DNA of 38,982 bases from Bacteroidales bacterium. GTDB lineage: Bacteria; Bacteroidota; Bacteroidia; Bacteroidales; UBA7960. A program made the translations under genes and the position numbers. Of the stretch, positions 1 to 9,162 are shown in pieces. Below the pieces are notes generated by a model. The model saw only the letters and a list, made by a program, of their open reading frames with translations, was not told the DNA's origin and made no database searches. The first letter of the stretch is position 1; the number at the start of each line of letters is the position of its first letter. The stretch lies in contig PWJC01000013.1 of assembly GCA_003560165.1 (NCBI GenBank), forward strand, positions 1 to 38,982. Direction: 5' to 3'.

Positions 1-2
1 CA

Positions 3-3000
3 TTGAACCCCGTCAACGACCCCGATCAGGGGGGCCGGAAGTTTGTGGAGGATGCCGGGGGAGAGCTGTGGTTGCTGGGGAGCTCCGGGCTTTTTCGCTT
101 TGATCGCGGCAAGGGCCGCTTCCTTGAGGTTCCGTTGCACGACGCCTCGTTTCGATTCGGGGAAATAAAGGCCGCAGCGGCGTTTAACCATCAAAACCGG
201 CAAGAGATCTGGGCAGGCACCGCCCGGGGCCTGTTGGTGATCGACACGGAAACCGGCGCCCACCAGGTATTGCCCCAACCCGGCGATGATGGCCATGCAC
301 TGAGCAGGGGCAATTACATCAGCATGATGGTCGATCGTTCGGGCAGCATTTGGCTGGGCAGCGACGGCAGCGGGATCATGCTCTACGACCCTTATTCCAA
401 TAAGTTTAATTACCCCGCTGAACGCGGCCGGAGGCTGTCGGGGCGGGAGTTTTCAACGCGTCAGCTCAGTGTGCGGGCATTCCATATTATCCCGGGTCAG
501 GAGGGCATATTGTGGGTGGGCGGCCGGGAGGGCCTGTTTGCAATTGACCGCGATGCTGGCGTTGTGCGGGAGATCGGGCTGACAGCAGAAGGCCGGGGGG
601 AGGAGCTCAGGATAAACGCCATCGATTCGGACCCTCAGGGCCGGCTATGGCTGGGCACCAGCCTGGGGCTGGGCAGTTACGAACCCGGCAGCGGCCGTTT
701 TGCCCTGTATCCCACAGGTCTTCAGGACGGCGACGAAACCGGTGAACCCAGGGTATCGGCAGTGCACGTCAGCGGAAATCAGATCTGGGTCATGACGCCC
801 AATACCATCGCCCTGTTCGACAGGCAACGCGGCGGATTCATCCATACCCGCTACAACAACCATGTGCTGAACCGCTTTACGGAGGATGTATTCCCCGCCT
901 TCTACGAAGACCCGGGGGGGGACTTCTGGTTCGGAACGGGCAGCGGACTCCATCGCTACGAGCGGGAAACCGGCCGGATCACTTCGTACCGGAACGACTC
1001 CGGCAACCCGTTCAGCCTCCCCTTTAACGACATCAGGGCCATTGTGCCCGACCCCACAAAGCCCCGAATCTTATGGCTGGCTACCGGAGGTGGCGGACTG
1101 GCCCGTTTTGATACCGTCGATGAGCAATTCATTTCCTTTACCGAGGCCGACGGTCTGCCGGGCAATATGCTTAGCGGCCTCCTGGCTTGCCCAAAAGGGG
1201 AGCTTTGGATCAGCAGCAGGCGGGGGCTGTCGCGGTTCAGTCCCGGAGAGGGCGGTTTTACGAATTATACCCACAAAGACGGTCTGCAGAACAACGAATT
1301 CAACAGCGGGGCATTTTACATGAGCCCGGATGCGGAAATGTTTTTTGGCGGCAGACAGGGATACAACAGCTTCTTCCCCCATATGGTGGTGCAAAAGAAC
1401 CATCGGCCCCCTGTGATGATCACCGGCTTCCGTCTGCTTGGCGACAAGGACGGCCGGGAGCAACTGCCGCATATTTTTCCACAGGAGGAGATCCGCCTTG
1501 CGCACAACCAAAATCATTTTGCCGTTGAGTTTGCGGCCCTCGATTTCGCCTCGCCCGAAAATAATCGTTATTCATACAGTTTGACCAGGCAGGGCGAAAA
1601 CTGGATCTCTCTGGGCACCAACCGCAGCATCATCATCACCGACCTGAAGCCCGGGCGCTGGATCCTGAGGGTTAGGGGGACCAATAACGACGGGGTGTGG
1701 AGCGATCAGGAGGCGGTCGTCGACATAGTGGTAGCCCGGCCCTGGTGGGGCCATGGACTGGCACGGGTTTTCTACGTTTTGCTTTTTTCGGCCGCAATGC
1801 TTTTGGTCAGGCACTATGAGCTCTCCCGCATCAGGCTGAAAAACATGAACAGGCTGTCGGCCCTGGAAACTTCCAAACTCAAGGAAGTGGATGCCATGAA
1901 GTCGAGGTTCTTTGCAAACATATCGCATGAGTTGAGGACGCCCCTTACCCTAATCAAGGGCCCGATCGAAGACATGATCGACGAATACCCGGATCACGAC
2001 GAAAAACGAGCCAGGCTTTTGAACATGCATCATCATACCGGGCGCTTGCTGGCCCTGATTGGCCAACTTTTGGACCTGTCAAAGCTGGAAAGCGGACTGT
2101 TCAAAATACAGGCATCGGGCGGCGACATAAACGAAGTGCTCAGAAGGGTTTTTATGTCGTTTTCTTCCCTGGCCGGGCATAAAAAGATCCGCATGAGCTA
2201 TGTGGACGATCCGTCGCTTAAAGACCCCGGCTTGCTCGGGCGGTTTTACTACGACCCCGACGTGATGGAAAAGATACTGGCAAACCTGTTGTCGAACGCC
2301 CTGAAGTTCACTCCTGACGGAGGAAGAGTCACTTTGACGGCCTGCTTTGACGAAAAACAAGGCAGCAGGGGGGTATTTGAGCTGGTGGTTAAAGATACAG
2401 GAATTGGCATCCCCCGCGAAAAACTCCCCCTGATCTACGACCGTTTTTTCCAGGTCAACGAATCTGCGGAACGGGCTCACCAGGGTTCGGGGGTTGGCCT
2501 GGCTTATGTGAAGGAACTTGTCGAATTGCACCACGGCCGCATTTGGGTCATGAGCAAACAGGGAGTTGGAACGGTGTTCAGACTGCAGCTCCCCCTGGGC
2601 CATGAACATTTCGAGCCCGGACAGTTGGTTCAGCTGCCGGCCTGGCATGCCGGGAATGAACAGACCGGATCGCAGGATGCACTGAACTACGGTCGTGCCG
2701 GGCTGGTGGCTGCCAGGGAAGCCAAAGCATGGGATCGGCCCATTGTCCTGGTGGTCGAAGACCATGAGGATGTCAGGGCCTATATCGCGGATGCGCTTAG
2801 CGTGGCTTTTGCGGTTATGGAGGCGCCCGATGGGAAAACCGGCCTTGAACTGGCCAGAGAGCACATTCCCGATCTGATCATCAGCGACATCATGATGCCG
2901 GGCATGGACGGTTTTGCATTTTGCAGACAGATCAAGGCCGGTGAACTAACCGGCCACATCCCTGTTGTGTTGCTAACGGCCAGGGCCGAGGACACCGACA

Positions 3001-3500
3001 AAATGGAGGGACTGGAAACCGGGGCCGACGAGTACCTGACAAAACCCTTCAACAGGAAGGAACTTAGTCTGCGGGTGAGGAACATCATAGATGGCCGGCG
3101 CAAATTGTTGAAAAGACATGGGTTAAAGGGACCGTTCAATCTGGACGGCCCCCATCTGCGCCCGGGAGATCGCCTGTTTTTACAGAAACTGCTGACCCTG
3201 GTGGAGCAAAACATCGACAACGACGGCTTTTCGGTCGAAGACCTGGCCCGGGGATCAGCCATGAGCCTTTCCCAGCTGCACCGTAAACTGAAGGCCCTGC
3301 TGGGACAATCCGCAAATCAATTCATTCGTGCGGTGCGCATGCAGCGGGCCAGGGAGTTGCTGGAAAAGAATGCCGGGAACGTTGCCGAAATCGCCTATAT
3401 GGTCGGCTATGCCGATCCGGGCTATTTCACCAAAAGCTTCCGGGCATTTTTCGGGCAACTGCCTTCGGAGGTAAAGAACAGCCGCCACGAAAAAAAATGA
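3..3500 (+). CDS. Hybrid two-component system regulator (propeller sensor + Y_Y_Y + histidine kinase + receiver + AraC HTH), 5' truncated by window edge
   Basis: Repeated WxGT/LWxG propeller motifs, TM segment, H-box 'FFANISHELRTPLTLIKGP', HATPase 'DTGIGIPREKLPLIYDRFFQ', receiver 'LIISDIMMPGMDGFAFC', C-terminal AraC helix-turn-helix 'VAEIAYMVGYADPGYFTKSFRAFFG'. The ORF begins at the window edge on an internal-looking TTG. Confidence 0.95.
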   Translation: MNPVNDPDQGGRKFVEDAGGELWLLGSSGLFRFDRGKGRFLEVPLHDASFRFGEIKAAAAFNHQNRQEIWAGTARGLLVIDTETGAHQVLPQPGDDGHALSRGNYISMMVDRSGSIWLGSDGSGIMLYDPYSNKFNYPAERGRRLSGREFSTRQLSVRAFHIIPGQEGILWVGGREGLFAIDRDAGVVREIGLTAEGRGEELRINAIDSDPQGRLWLGTSLGLGSYEPGSGRFALYPTGLQDGDETGEPRVSAVHVSGNQIWVMTPNTIALFDRQRGGFIHTRYNNHVLNRFTEDVFPAFYEDPGGDFWFGTGSGLHRYERETGRITSYRNDSGNPFSLPFNDIRAIVPDPTKPRILWLATGGGGLARFDTVDEQFISFTEADGLPGNMLSGLLACPKGELWISSRRGLSRFSPGEGGFTNYTHKDGLQNNEFNSGAFYMSPDAEMFFGGRQGYNSFFPHMVVQKNHRPPVMITGFRLLGDKDGREQLPHIFPQEEIRLAHNQNHFAVEFAALDFASPENNRYSYSLTRQGENWISLGTNRSIIITDLKPGRWILRVRGTNNDGVWSDQEAVVDIVVARPWWGHGLARVFYVLLFSAAMLLVRHYELSRIRLKNMNRLSALETSKLKEVDAMKSRFFANISHELRTPLTLIKGPIEDMIDEYPDHDEKRARLLNMHHHTGRLLALIGQLLDLSKLESGLFKIQASGGDINEVLRRVFMSFSSLAGHKKIRMSYVDDPSLKDPGLLGRFYYDPDVMEKILANLLSNALKFTPDGGRVTLTACFDEKQGSRGVFELVVKDTGIGIPREKLPLIYDRFFQVNESAERAHQGSGVGLAYVKELVELHHGRIWVMSKQGVGTVFRLQLPLGHEHFEPGQLVQLPAWHAGNEQTGSQDALNYGRAGLVAAREAKAWDRPIVLVVEDHEDVRAYIADALSVAFAVMEAPDGKTGLELAREHIPDLIISDIMMPGMDGFAFCRQIKAGELTGHIPVVLLTARAEDTDKMEGLETGADEYLTKPFNRKELSLRVRNIIDGRRKLLKRHGLKGPFNLDGPHLRPGDRLFLQKLLTLVEQNIDNDGFSVEDLARGSAMSLSQLHRKLKALLGQSANQFIRAVRMQRARELLEKNAGNVAEIAYMVGYADPGYFTKSFRAFFGQLPSEVKNSRHEKK

Positions 3501-3519
3501 CCTGCAGCATCCCTGCAGG
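3490..3519 (-). terminator. Rho-independent terminator for the peroxiredoxin gene
   Basis: CCTGCAG-CATCC-CTGCAGG hairpin followed on the minus strand by TCATTTTTTTT; overlaps the end of the + strand regulator gene. Confidence 0.6.
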
Positions 3520-3552
3520 CCATTCACTGTTGGTCAAAAACCCGGCAAGCGA

Positions 3553-4299
3553 TTATTCGGGCGATACATAGTTCATAAACCAGTTCAGGCTGCGAACGCG
3601 GGGGTTGGGGCCGGTCATCGCCCTTTTGTCCTCGTCGGTCAGGTAGGGAAGCATGACGTCTTCACCGGGCTGCCAGTTGGCGGGGATCACGAGCCGTTCG
3701 TTCGCGTGCTGGGTCTGAAGGGCCTGCAACGTCCGTTTGACCTCCCCGATGCTCCTGCCTATCTCGTTCGGATAGAACGTAAAGGCCCTTACCCGGTTTT
3801 CGGGGTCGATGTAGAACACCCCCCTGATGCTCTGGCCAACTTCACTTTGCGAATCGAGCATGCCGTATTTGTTGACCACGGCATAGGAGGCGTCTGCCAC
3901 CATCGGGAAATCGATGCTGGTTGCTCCCCTGCCTTTGAAATCCACCTCTTCCAGGGCCGCTTTCCAGTCGCGGTGCGATTGCAGCTCATCGGTCGAGATC
4001 ACTATGATGCTGGCATTCAGTTTATCAAACGCATCTTTCTGATGGGCCAGCTCAAGGATCTCGCTCGAACATACCGGGGTGAAATCACGGGGATGGGCAA
4101 AGAGGACCTTCCAGGTGCTGCCAAAATCTTTCGGGAAATTGATTTCCCCATGCGTGGATTGCGCCTTGAAGGCGGGGGCCTCCGAGCCGATCATGGGGAT
4201 CCTTTGGTTTACGCCCGTCCGGTACTCTGACCTGGGTTGTGCCCACAACAGTCCGAGCGAAAACAACAATACTGCGGTTGTCATCATCAGTTTTTTCAT
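3553..4299 (-). CDS. Peroxiredoxin (AhpC/TSA, Prx6-like 1-Cys) with predicted N-terminal signal peptide
   Basis: 'FAHPRDFTPVCSSEI' active site, C-terminal '1-cysPrx_C'-like 'PANWQPGEDVMLPYLTDEDKR'; start reassigned to 'MKKLMMTTAVLLFSLGLLWAQ' (ATG at 4299) instead of the 341-aa ORF start. Confidence 0.9.
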   Translation of the reverse strand: MKKLMMTTAVLLFSLGLLWAQPRSEYRTGVNQRIPMIGSEAPAFKAQSTHGEINFPKDFGSTWKVLFAHPRDFTPVCSSEILELAHQKDAFDKLNASIIVISTDELQSHRDWKAALEEVDFKGRGATSIDFPMVADASYAVVNKYGMLDSQSEVGQSIRGVFYIDPENRVRAFTFYPNEIGRSIGEVKRTLQALQTQHANERLVIPANWQPGEDVMLPYLTDEDKRAMTGPNPRVRSLNWFMNYVSPE

Positions 4300-4742
4300 A
4301 GCTTTTTGTTTTTTAAGTGAATACATCAAGTGTAACTTTAAGGATGCCCAAATATATCCCTTACGCCCGGGCATGGATTGGAAGTTCCGGTCAGATAAGG
4401 GGAGTTTTCTTTCGTCATCCCGGGTATGGATTGTTTGCGGACACGCACGGAAAAAGCTCAGCAAACCCGCTTTTGACGGACGTTTTTCCGGATAGGCAGG
4501 GCGAAAACGCCCGATTTTTCCCATGATCTGCACGATCATTCCCATTGCCCCGGGCTCAGTGCCGGCAGTTTCGGGCATAGGGTCTGGTCGCGGGAGTTTG
4601 ATTCACAGGGGCAGAACTGCAGTCGGGAATGGCGGTCTTCATTGGGTGGTTCTCCAAGGGGCCTCGAAAGGAGTTGTTTTACGGGCGTTCAGGGACAAAA
4701 AAGCAGCCGCACATGGTTTTGTGCAACTGCTTGATTACCCGG

Positions 4743-4816
4743 TGGGCCCAGCTGGGCTCGAACCAGCGACCAACTGATTATGAGTCAGCTACTCTAACCA
4801 ACTGAGCTATGGGCCC
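4743..4816 (-). tRNA. tRNA with CAU anticodon (elongator Met, or Ile2 if lysidinylated)
   Basis: Minus strand GGGCCCATAGCTCAGTTGGTTAGAGTAGCTGACTCATAATCAGTTGGTCGCTGGTTCGAGCCCAGCTGGGCCCA folds as a cloverleaf: acceptor GGGCCCA/TGGGCCC, anticodon loop CTCATAA, T-loop GGTTCGAGCC. Confidence 0.93.
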
Positions 4817-4859
4817 TGAAGACGGTCCCGCAGCCGGTCATATCCCCGCTGCGGGAAGG

Positions 4860-4867
4860 CAAAGTTA
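4860..4867 (-). promoter_or_regulatory. Bacteroidota-type -7 box (TAACTTTG) upstream of the CAU tRNA
   Basis: Exact TAnnTTTG match on the minus strand, 44 nt upstream of the tRNA 5' end; no clear -33 TTTG. Confidence 0.45.
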
Positions 4868-4955
4868 CGCATAATCCGCGTATATCCGCTAAATTTTTTA
4901 CTTTCGCCCCCGGGGCCGGGCACGCCGACGGCCGCTGCACTAAAAGCCTGGGAAC

Positions 4956-5627
4956 ATGGACATCCGGCACATTGTATTTGACCTGGGTGGGGTATTGCTG
5001 AACATCGACTACCGCAAGACCATCGATGCCTTCAGGGCTTTGGGGGTGAGGCATTTCGACCGTCTGTTCACCCAGGCCGGGCAGCTGGAGCTGTTCGACC
5101 GCTTCGACCGGGGCGAATTAAGCCCCGGGGTGTTTTGCGCGGAGTTGCGGAGGCTGACGGAATGCCCCTTGACCGACCGGGAAATAGTCCGGGCCTGGAA
5201 CGCCATGCTGCTCGATATGCCGGCAGGGCGGATCGGTCTCCTCGAAAGGGTAAGGAGGAACTACCGTCTGTTTTTGCTCAGCAACACCAACGCCATCCAC
5301 TACCCCGCCTACAGACAGCTAATGCAGAAAGAGCACGGCATCGATGATCTGTCGGCCCTGTTCGAAAAGCACTACCTCTCGCACATGATCGGCATGCGAA
5401 AACCCGACATGGAGGTGTATGAGCTGATCATGCAGGAAAATGGCCTGGAGCCCTTCGCCACATTGTTCCTCGACGATACCCCCGGCCATGTTGCCGGCGC
5501 CCGTAGAGCGGGCATGCACGCTATCTGGCTGGATGTTCCCCGGGTCGGGGTGGAGGGGTTGTTCACAGAGGCAGGCCGGCTGAAGGGAGTGGCGGGCAAG
5601 ATGGCCAGGGCCCCGCTGCCCTGCTGA
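4956..5627 (+). CDS. HAD family (HAD-IA) phosphatase
   Basis: 'HIVFDLGGVLLNIDY', 'FLLSNTNAIH', 'MRKPDMEVYELIM', 'LFLDDTPGHVAGARRAGM' motifs I-IV. Confidence 0.9.
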   Translation: MDIRHIVFDLGGVLLNIDYRKTIDAFRALGVRHFDRLFTQAGQLELFDRFDRGELSPGVFCAELRRLTECPLTDREIVRAWNAMLLDMPAGRIGLLERVRRNYRLFLLSNTNAIHYPAYRQLMQKEHGIDDLSALFEKHYLSHMIGMRKPDMEVYELIMQENGLEPFATLFLDDTPGHVAGARRAGMHAIWLDVPRVGVEGLFTEAGRLKGVAGKMARAPLPC

Positions 5628-5644
5628 GGCAATCCCATCGCAGA

Positions 5645-6655
5645 TCAGCCGAAGCGCTCCCCGATCTCGCCGAGCACCTCCATCAGGGCGTCGAGGCTGC
5701 AGGCCGTGACCAGGCGGATACGGTATGGCTTCACATGGGGAATGTCTTTGAAATAATTGGCGTAATGCCTGCGCATCTCGAAGATGGCGGTACGCTCTCC
5801 CTTCCATTGGACAGACAACAGGATGTGCCGGCGGCAGACGGACAGGCGTTCGGTCAGCCCGGGCGGGGGCATGGACCGGCCGGTATTCAGAAAATGCCTC
5901 ACCTGCCTGAACACCCACGGATTGCCGATGGCAGCCCGCCCGATCATCACCCCGTCTACCCCATAGTCTTCAAAGGCCTTCATGGCCGAAGGCCCGTCGG
6001 TGATGTCGCCGTTGCCGATGATGGGGATGTGCATGCGGGGGTTGTTTTTCACTTCCCCTATCAGTATCCAGTCGGCATGGCCACGGTACATCTGGCAGCG
6101 GGTGCGCCCGTGGATGGTCAGGGCGGCAATGCCGCAGTCCTGAAGCCTTTCGGCAACCGCCACAATGTTCTTGTTTTTCTGGTCGTACCCCAGCCGGGTT
6201 TTTACCGTAACGGGGATGTTAACGGCTGCTACCACCCGCCGGCAAATTTCCTCCATTTTGGGCACATCGTTCATGATGCCGGAGCCGGCGCCTTTAGCAG
6301 CCACTTTTCTTACGGGGCAGCCGAAGTTGATGTCGATGAAATCGGGCCTGGCACGGCTGGCAAGTTCGGCCGCGGCCGCCATGGCCCCGGAGTCGGCTCC
6401 GAACAGCTGTATGCTGACGGGTCGTTCCTGGTTGAGAATATCCAGCTTTTTCTGGCTTTTGTCTGAATCACGGATCAGACCGTCGGCCGAAATGAATTCG
6501 GTCACTACCCAGTCGGCCCCCATTTCCCTGCAAAGCAGGCGGAAGGGCGGATCGCTGATGTCTTCCATGGGGGCCAGCAGCAGGGGGAGGGGTGTAAAAT
6601 GCACCTTCCCGATGCTCAGCTCTCTCGACCAGGATGCCGGAATATTCTTTTGCAT
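5645..6655 (-). CDS. dusB: tRNA-dihydrouridine synthase (DusB-like)
   Basis: 'LAPMEDISDPPFRLLCREMGADWVVTEFISADGL', 'DINFGCPVRKVAAKGAGSGIM', 'HGRTRCQMYRG', 'GNGDI', 'DGVMIGRAAIGNPWVF'. Confidence 0.93.
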   Translation of the reverse strand: MQKNIPASWSRELSIGKVHFTPLPLLLAPMEDISDPPFRLLCREMGADWVVTEFISADGLIRDSDKSQKKLDILNQERPVSIQLFGADSGAMAAAAELASRARPDFIDINFGCPVRKVAAKGAGSGIMNDVPKMEEICRRVVAAVNIPVTVKTRLGYDQKNKNIVAVAERLQDCGIAALTIHGRTRCQMYRGHADWILIGEVKNNPRMHIPIIGNGDITDGPSAMKAFEDYGVDGVMIGRAAIGNPWVFRQVRHFLNTGRSMPPPGLTERLSVCRRHILLSVQWKGERTAIFEMRRHYANYFKDIPHVKPYRIRLVTACSLDALMEVLGEIGERFG

Positions 6656-6726
6656 GCCAATCCGGGGGATTTCTTATTTTTGGTCTTTGATTGGTTTGAT
6701 CTGCAAAAATAGAACAATTACGCCAT

Positions 6727-7656
6727 ATGGACGACCGGGGGATACTGGGTGGGATGCATCCTTTTGTGAAACTGATCTTGCTGGCCCTGGTCATGGTGGG
6801 CAGCACCCTGGTGGTGTTTGTCGTGGGCATGCTCATTGCAATGCCCTTTTTCGGGCCGGATATGCTGCGGCAGCTTGGCGACACCGGGCCCGAAAACATC
6901 CAACTGCTCAGGTACGTCCAGCTATTGAGCCACCTCGGCCTGTTTGTGGGGGCTTCGCTGGTGTTTGCCTACCTGGTGGGGGGAAGGCCCCTGCGCTATC
7001 TCGGGTCCAGGGGCCATCCGGGCATGACGGCGCTGGTGCTGGGCGCCCTGGTCATGATTGCCGCCCTGCCAATGGTCAATTTCCTGGTGCTGATCAACGA
7101 ACAGCTGAGCCTGCCCGAATCTCTTCGAAACCTCGAAGAATGGATGCGGCGTACCGAAGAGGCCGCTGAAGCCGCGACCAGGCTGTTTTTGGATGTTTCC
7201 ACCTGGCAGGGCTTGCTGTTCAACATCTTTCTGATTGCCTTGATACCGGCTATCGGGGAAGAGTTTGTTTTCAGGGGGATCGTGCAGAAGCTGTTCAGGC
7301 AGTGGACCGGAAATGTGCATTTGGGAGTGATCATTGCCGCGGTACTGTTCAGCGCCATGCACCTGCAGTTCTTTGGATTCTTGCCCCGGCTGCTGCTGGG
7401 CCTGCTGCTGGGGTATATGTTTGTTTACACACGCAATATCTGGGTCCCGGTATTTGCCCACTTTTTTAACAATGCTGCGGCGGTGATCATTTACTTCCTG
7501 GCCCACAACGACCATATCGACTTCGATGTGGAGGGTGTGGGAGCAGGACGCTTTGCCCCCTTGCTGTTTTTGTTCAGCCTGCTGATGGTGCTGCTGCTGT
7601 TGCGGGGGATGTGGCGGGTTTCACGCCACAGGCACCTCCTGAAAGACCCCCCATAA
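6727..7656 (+). CDS. CPBP family intramembrane metalloprotease
   Basis: Multi-pass membrane protein with 'IPAIGEEFVFRGIVQKLF' (EExxxR), 'FSAMHLQFFGFLPRLLLGLLLGY' (FxxxH), 'FAHFFNNAAAV'. Confidence 0.88.
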   Translation: MDDRGILGGMHPFVKLILLALVMVGSTLVVFVVGMLIAMPFFGPDMLRQLGDTGPENIQLLRYVQLLSHLGLFVGASLVFAYLVGGRPLRYLGSRGHPGMTALVLGALVMIAALPMVNFLVLINEQLSLPESLRNLEEWMRRTEEAAEAATRLFLDVSTWQGLLFNIFLIALIPAIGEEFVFRGIVQKLFRQWTGNVHLGVIIAAVLFSAMHLQFFGFLPRLLLGLLLGYMFVYTRNIWVPVFAHFFNNAAAVIIYFLAHNDHIDFDVEGVGAGRFAPLLFLFSLLMVLLLLRGMWRVSRHRHLLKDPP

Positions 7657-7668
7657 TTCCGCCTGGAC

Positions 7669-9003
7669 TTAAAGGTCGATCAGCAAGCCATTCTCTTCTG
7701 ACTCCTCCAGTTTGGTGTAAAAAGACTTCAATGTGTGCTTCAGCTTGTCGAGGGTTTTGGAGGGTTTGGCTATAAGTATATCCATCCCTTTGCGGTCGAG
7801 ACGCTCGATAACGGTCCTGACACTGATCTGGTGAATGTCCAGGGCCGGCTGATAGGCTGTTTCCCGGTCGTATTGGGTTTCCACCTGGTTGACAAGGCCT
7901 GCCTCCTCCAGTTCATTGAGAATGCTGCGCGTCAGGCTGTTCGGGATATGCAGCAAGCCCGAAACCCCTTCGGGACCCAGTAGAGGCTTTTCCTTTTGAA
8001 AGCGCGAAACCAGCAGTTGCATAATATACAATGCAAGGACCTTTTTATTGAAAGCTGCGATATCCTTTGTTTCGGCTTCAAATTCGTAGCTTTTTACATT
8101 CTGGTTGGCAAAGGACAGTTCGGCCCCGAACAGTACCACGATCCAGCTCACGTGCATCCAAAGCAACAGCAGGGGGAGGGCCGCGAACGAGCCATAAATG
8201 GCACCATATTTGGCTGCGCCGATCTGAAAGGCTATATAGGCCCATTGGGTCAACTGGAACAGGGTGCCCGCAATAATGCCGGCCACCAGTGCAGAAGAGA
8301 ACTTTACCCTGGTGTTGGGCATGATCATATACAGGATGGTGAACACCGACCATATCAACAGGTAAGGGATCAGGTTGACCAGGAAAAGGAGTACGGGGCC
8401 AAGTATGGCGAATTCGGTTTCCTGGACCTGGGTGTTCAGGTACACGGTGACCGCGCTCGACATGATAACGAACAGGGGGGCAATGAACATCATGGCGAAA
8501 TAGTCGCTGAACTTCCTTGACCACGACCTGGGTTTGCTGACCTGCCATATTTCGTTGAAGGACTCCTCAATGTTTACCAACAGCATGGTAATGGTGTAGA
8601 TGAGAATGACCAGGCCTGCCGCGGCCACGGCCCCACCGTGGGTGCCTTCGAGGAAGGACTGTGTGATGTCCATAACCCAGTTGTATACTTCTTCCCTGCC
8701 GGCCAGTGCGGTCTCGAGCTGCCTTTCGACGTACATCTCCAGCCCGAAGCCTTTTGCAATGCCAAAGGCCATGGCTACCACCGGCACTATGCTGAACATT
8801 GAATAATAAGTCAGTGCCGGGGCCCTTAACAGCAACTGGTCTTCACGGAAGCCCCGCAGGGCCAAAAAAAAGATCCTCAGCTGCTTGACAATAAAGGTTT
8901 TGCGTGGAGACAGGTCCTTCAAGGGAACTCTCCAGATATCCTTCCTGACATATTGCAGGGTTCTTCTGGCAGACTTAAATTTTTCGGATATGCTTTGTTT
9001 CAT
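7669..9003 (-). CDS. YihY/BrkB family inner membrane protein
   Basis: 'LLLRAPALTYYSMFSIVPVVAMAFGIAKGFG', 'ESFNEIWQV', 'WMHVSWIVVLFGAELSFANQN', plus a C-terminal winged-helix-like domain. Confidence 0.9.
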   Translation of the reverse strand: MKQSISEKFKSARRTLQYVRKDIWRVPLKDLSPRKTFIVKQLRIFFLALRGFREDQLLLRAPALTYYSMFSIVPVVAMAFGIAKGFGLEMYVERQLETALAGREEVYNWVMDITQSFLEGTHGGAVAAAGLVILIYTITMLLVNIEESFNEIWQVSKPRSWSRKFSDYFAMMFIAPLFVIMSSAVTVYLNTQVQETEFAILGPVLLFLVNLIPYLLIWSVFTILYMIMPNTRVKFSSALVAGIIAGTLFQLTQWAYIAFQIGAAKYGAIYGSFAALPLLLLWMHVSWIVVLFGAELSFANQNVKSYEFEAETKDIAAFNKKVLALYIMQLLVSRFQKEKPLLGPEGVSGLLHIPNSLTRSILNELEEAGLVNQVETQYDRETAYQPALDIHQISVRTVIERLDRKGMDILIAKPSKTLDKLKHTLKSFYTKLEESEENGLLIDL

Positions 9004-9065
9004 ATGCCGGAGGCGATGGCCGTTTTTGATGACTCAGTTTCAGTTGCTGACAAGGGTAAAGATAC

Positions 9066-9104
9066 AAAAAAAGCCAGCTGAAACGGTACACCAGGCAGCT
9101 GGCT
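9066..9104 (-). terminator. Rho-independent terminator downstream of dnaX
   Basis: Minus strand AGCCAGCTG ... CAGCTGGCT followed by TTTTTTT. Confidence 0.8.
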
Positions 9105-9124
9105 GTTTTAAACCCTTCAACTCA

Positions 9125-9155
9125 CTTCCGTCTTCCGTCCTCTGTCTTCCGTCCT
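9125..9155 (-). repeat. GA-rich heptad tandem repeat (ACRGARG)n in the dnaX 3' UTR
   Basis: Minus strand AGGACGGAAGACAGAGGACGGAAGACGGAAG; four ACRGARG units. Related to the repeat at 38918-38982. Confidence 0.65.
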
Positions 9156-9162
9156 GGACGGG

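Noticed and set aside
2079-2864. 261-aa minus-strand ORF inside the hybrid regulator
   Set aside because: Antisense shadow of the kinase region, no motif.
6165-7169. 334-aa plus-strand ORF covering part of dusB and the CPBP gene
   Set aside because: Out of frame with the CPBP protease and antisense to dusB; no plausible product.
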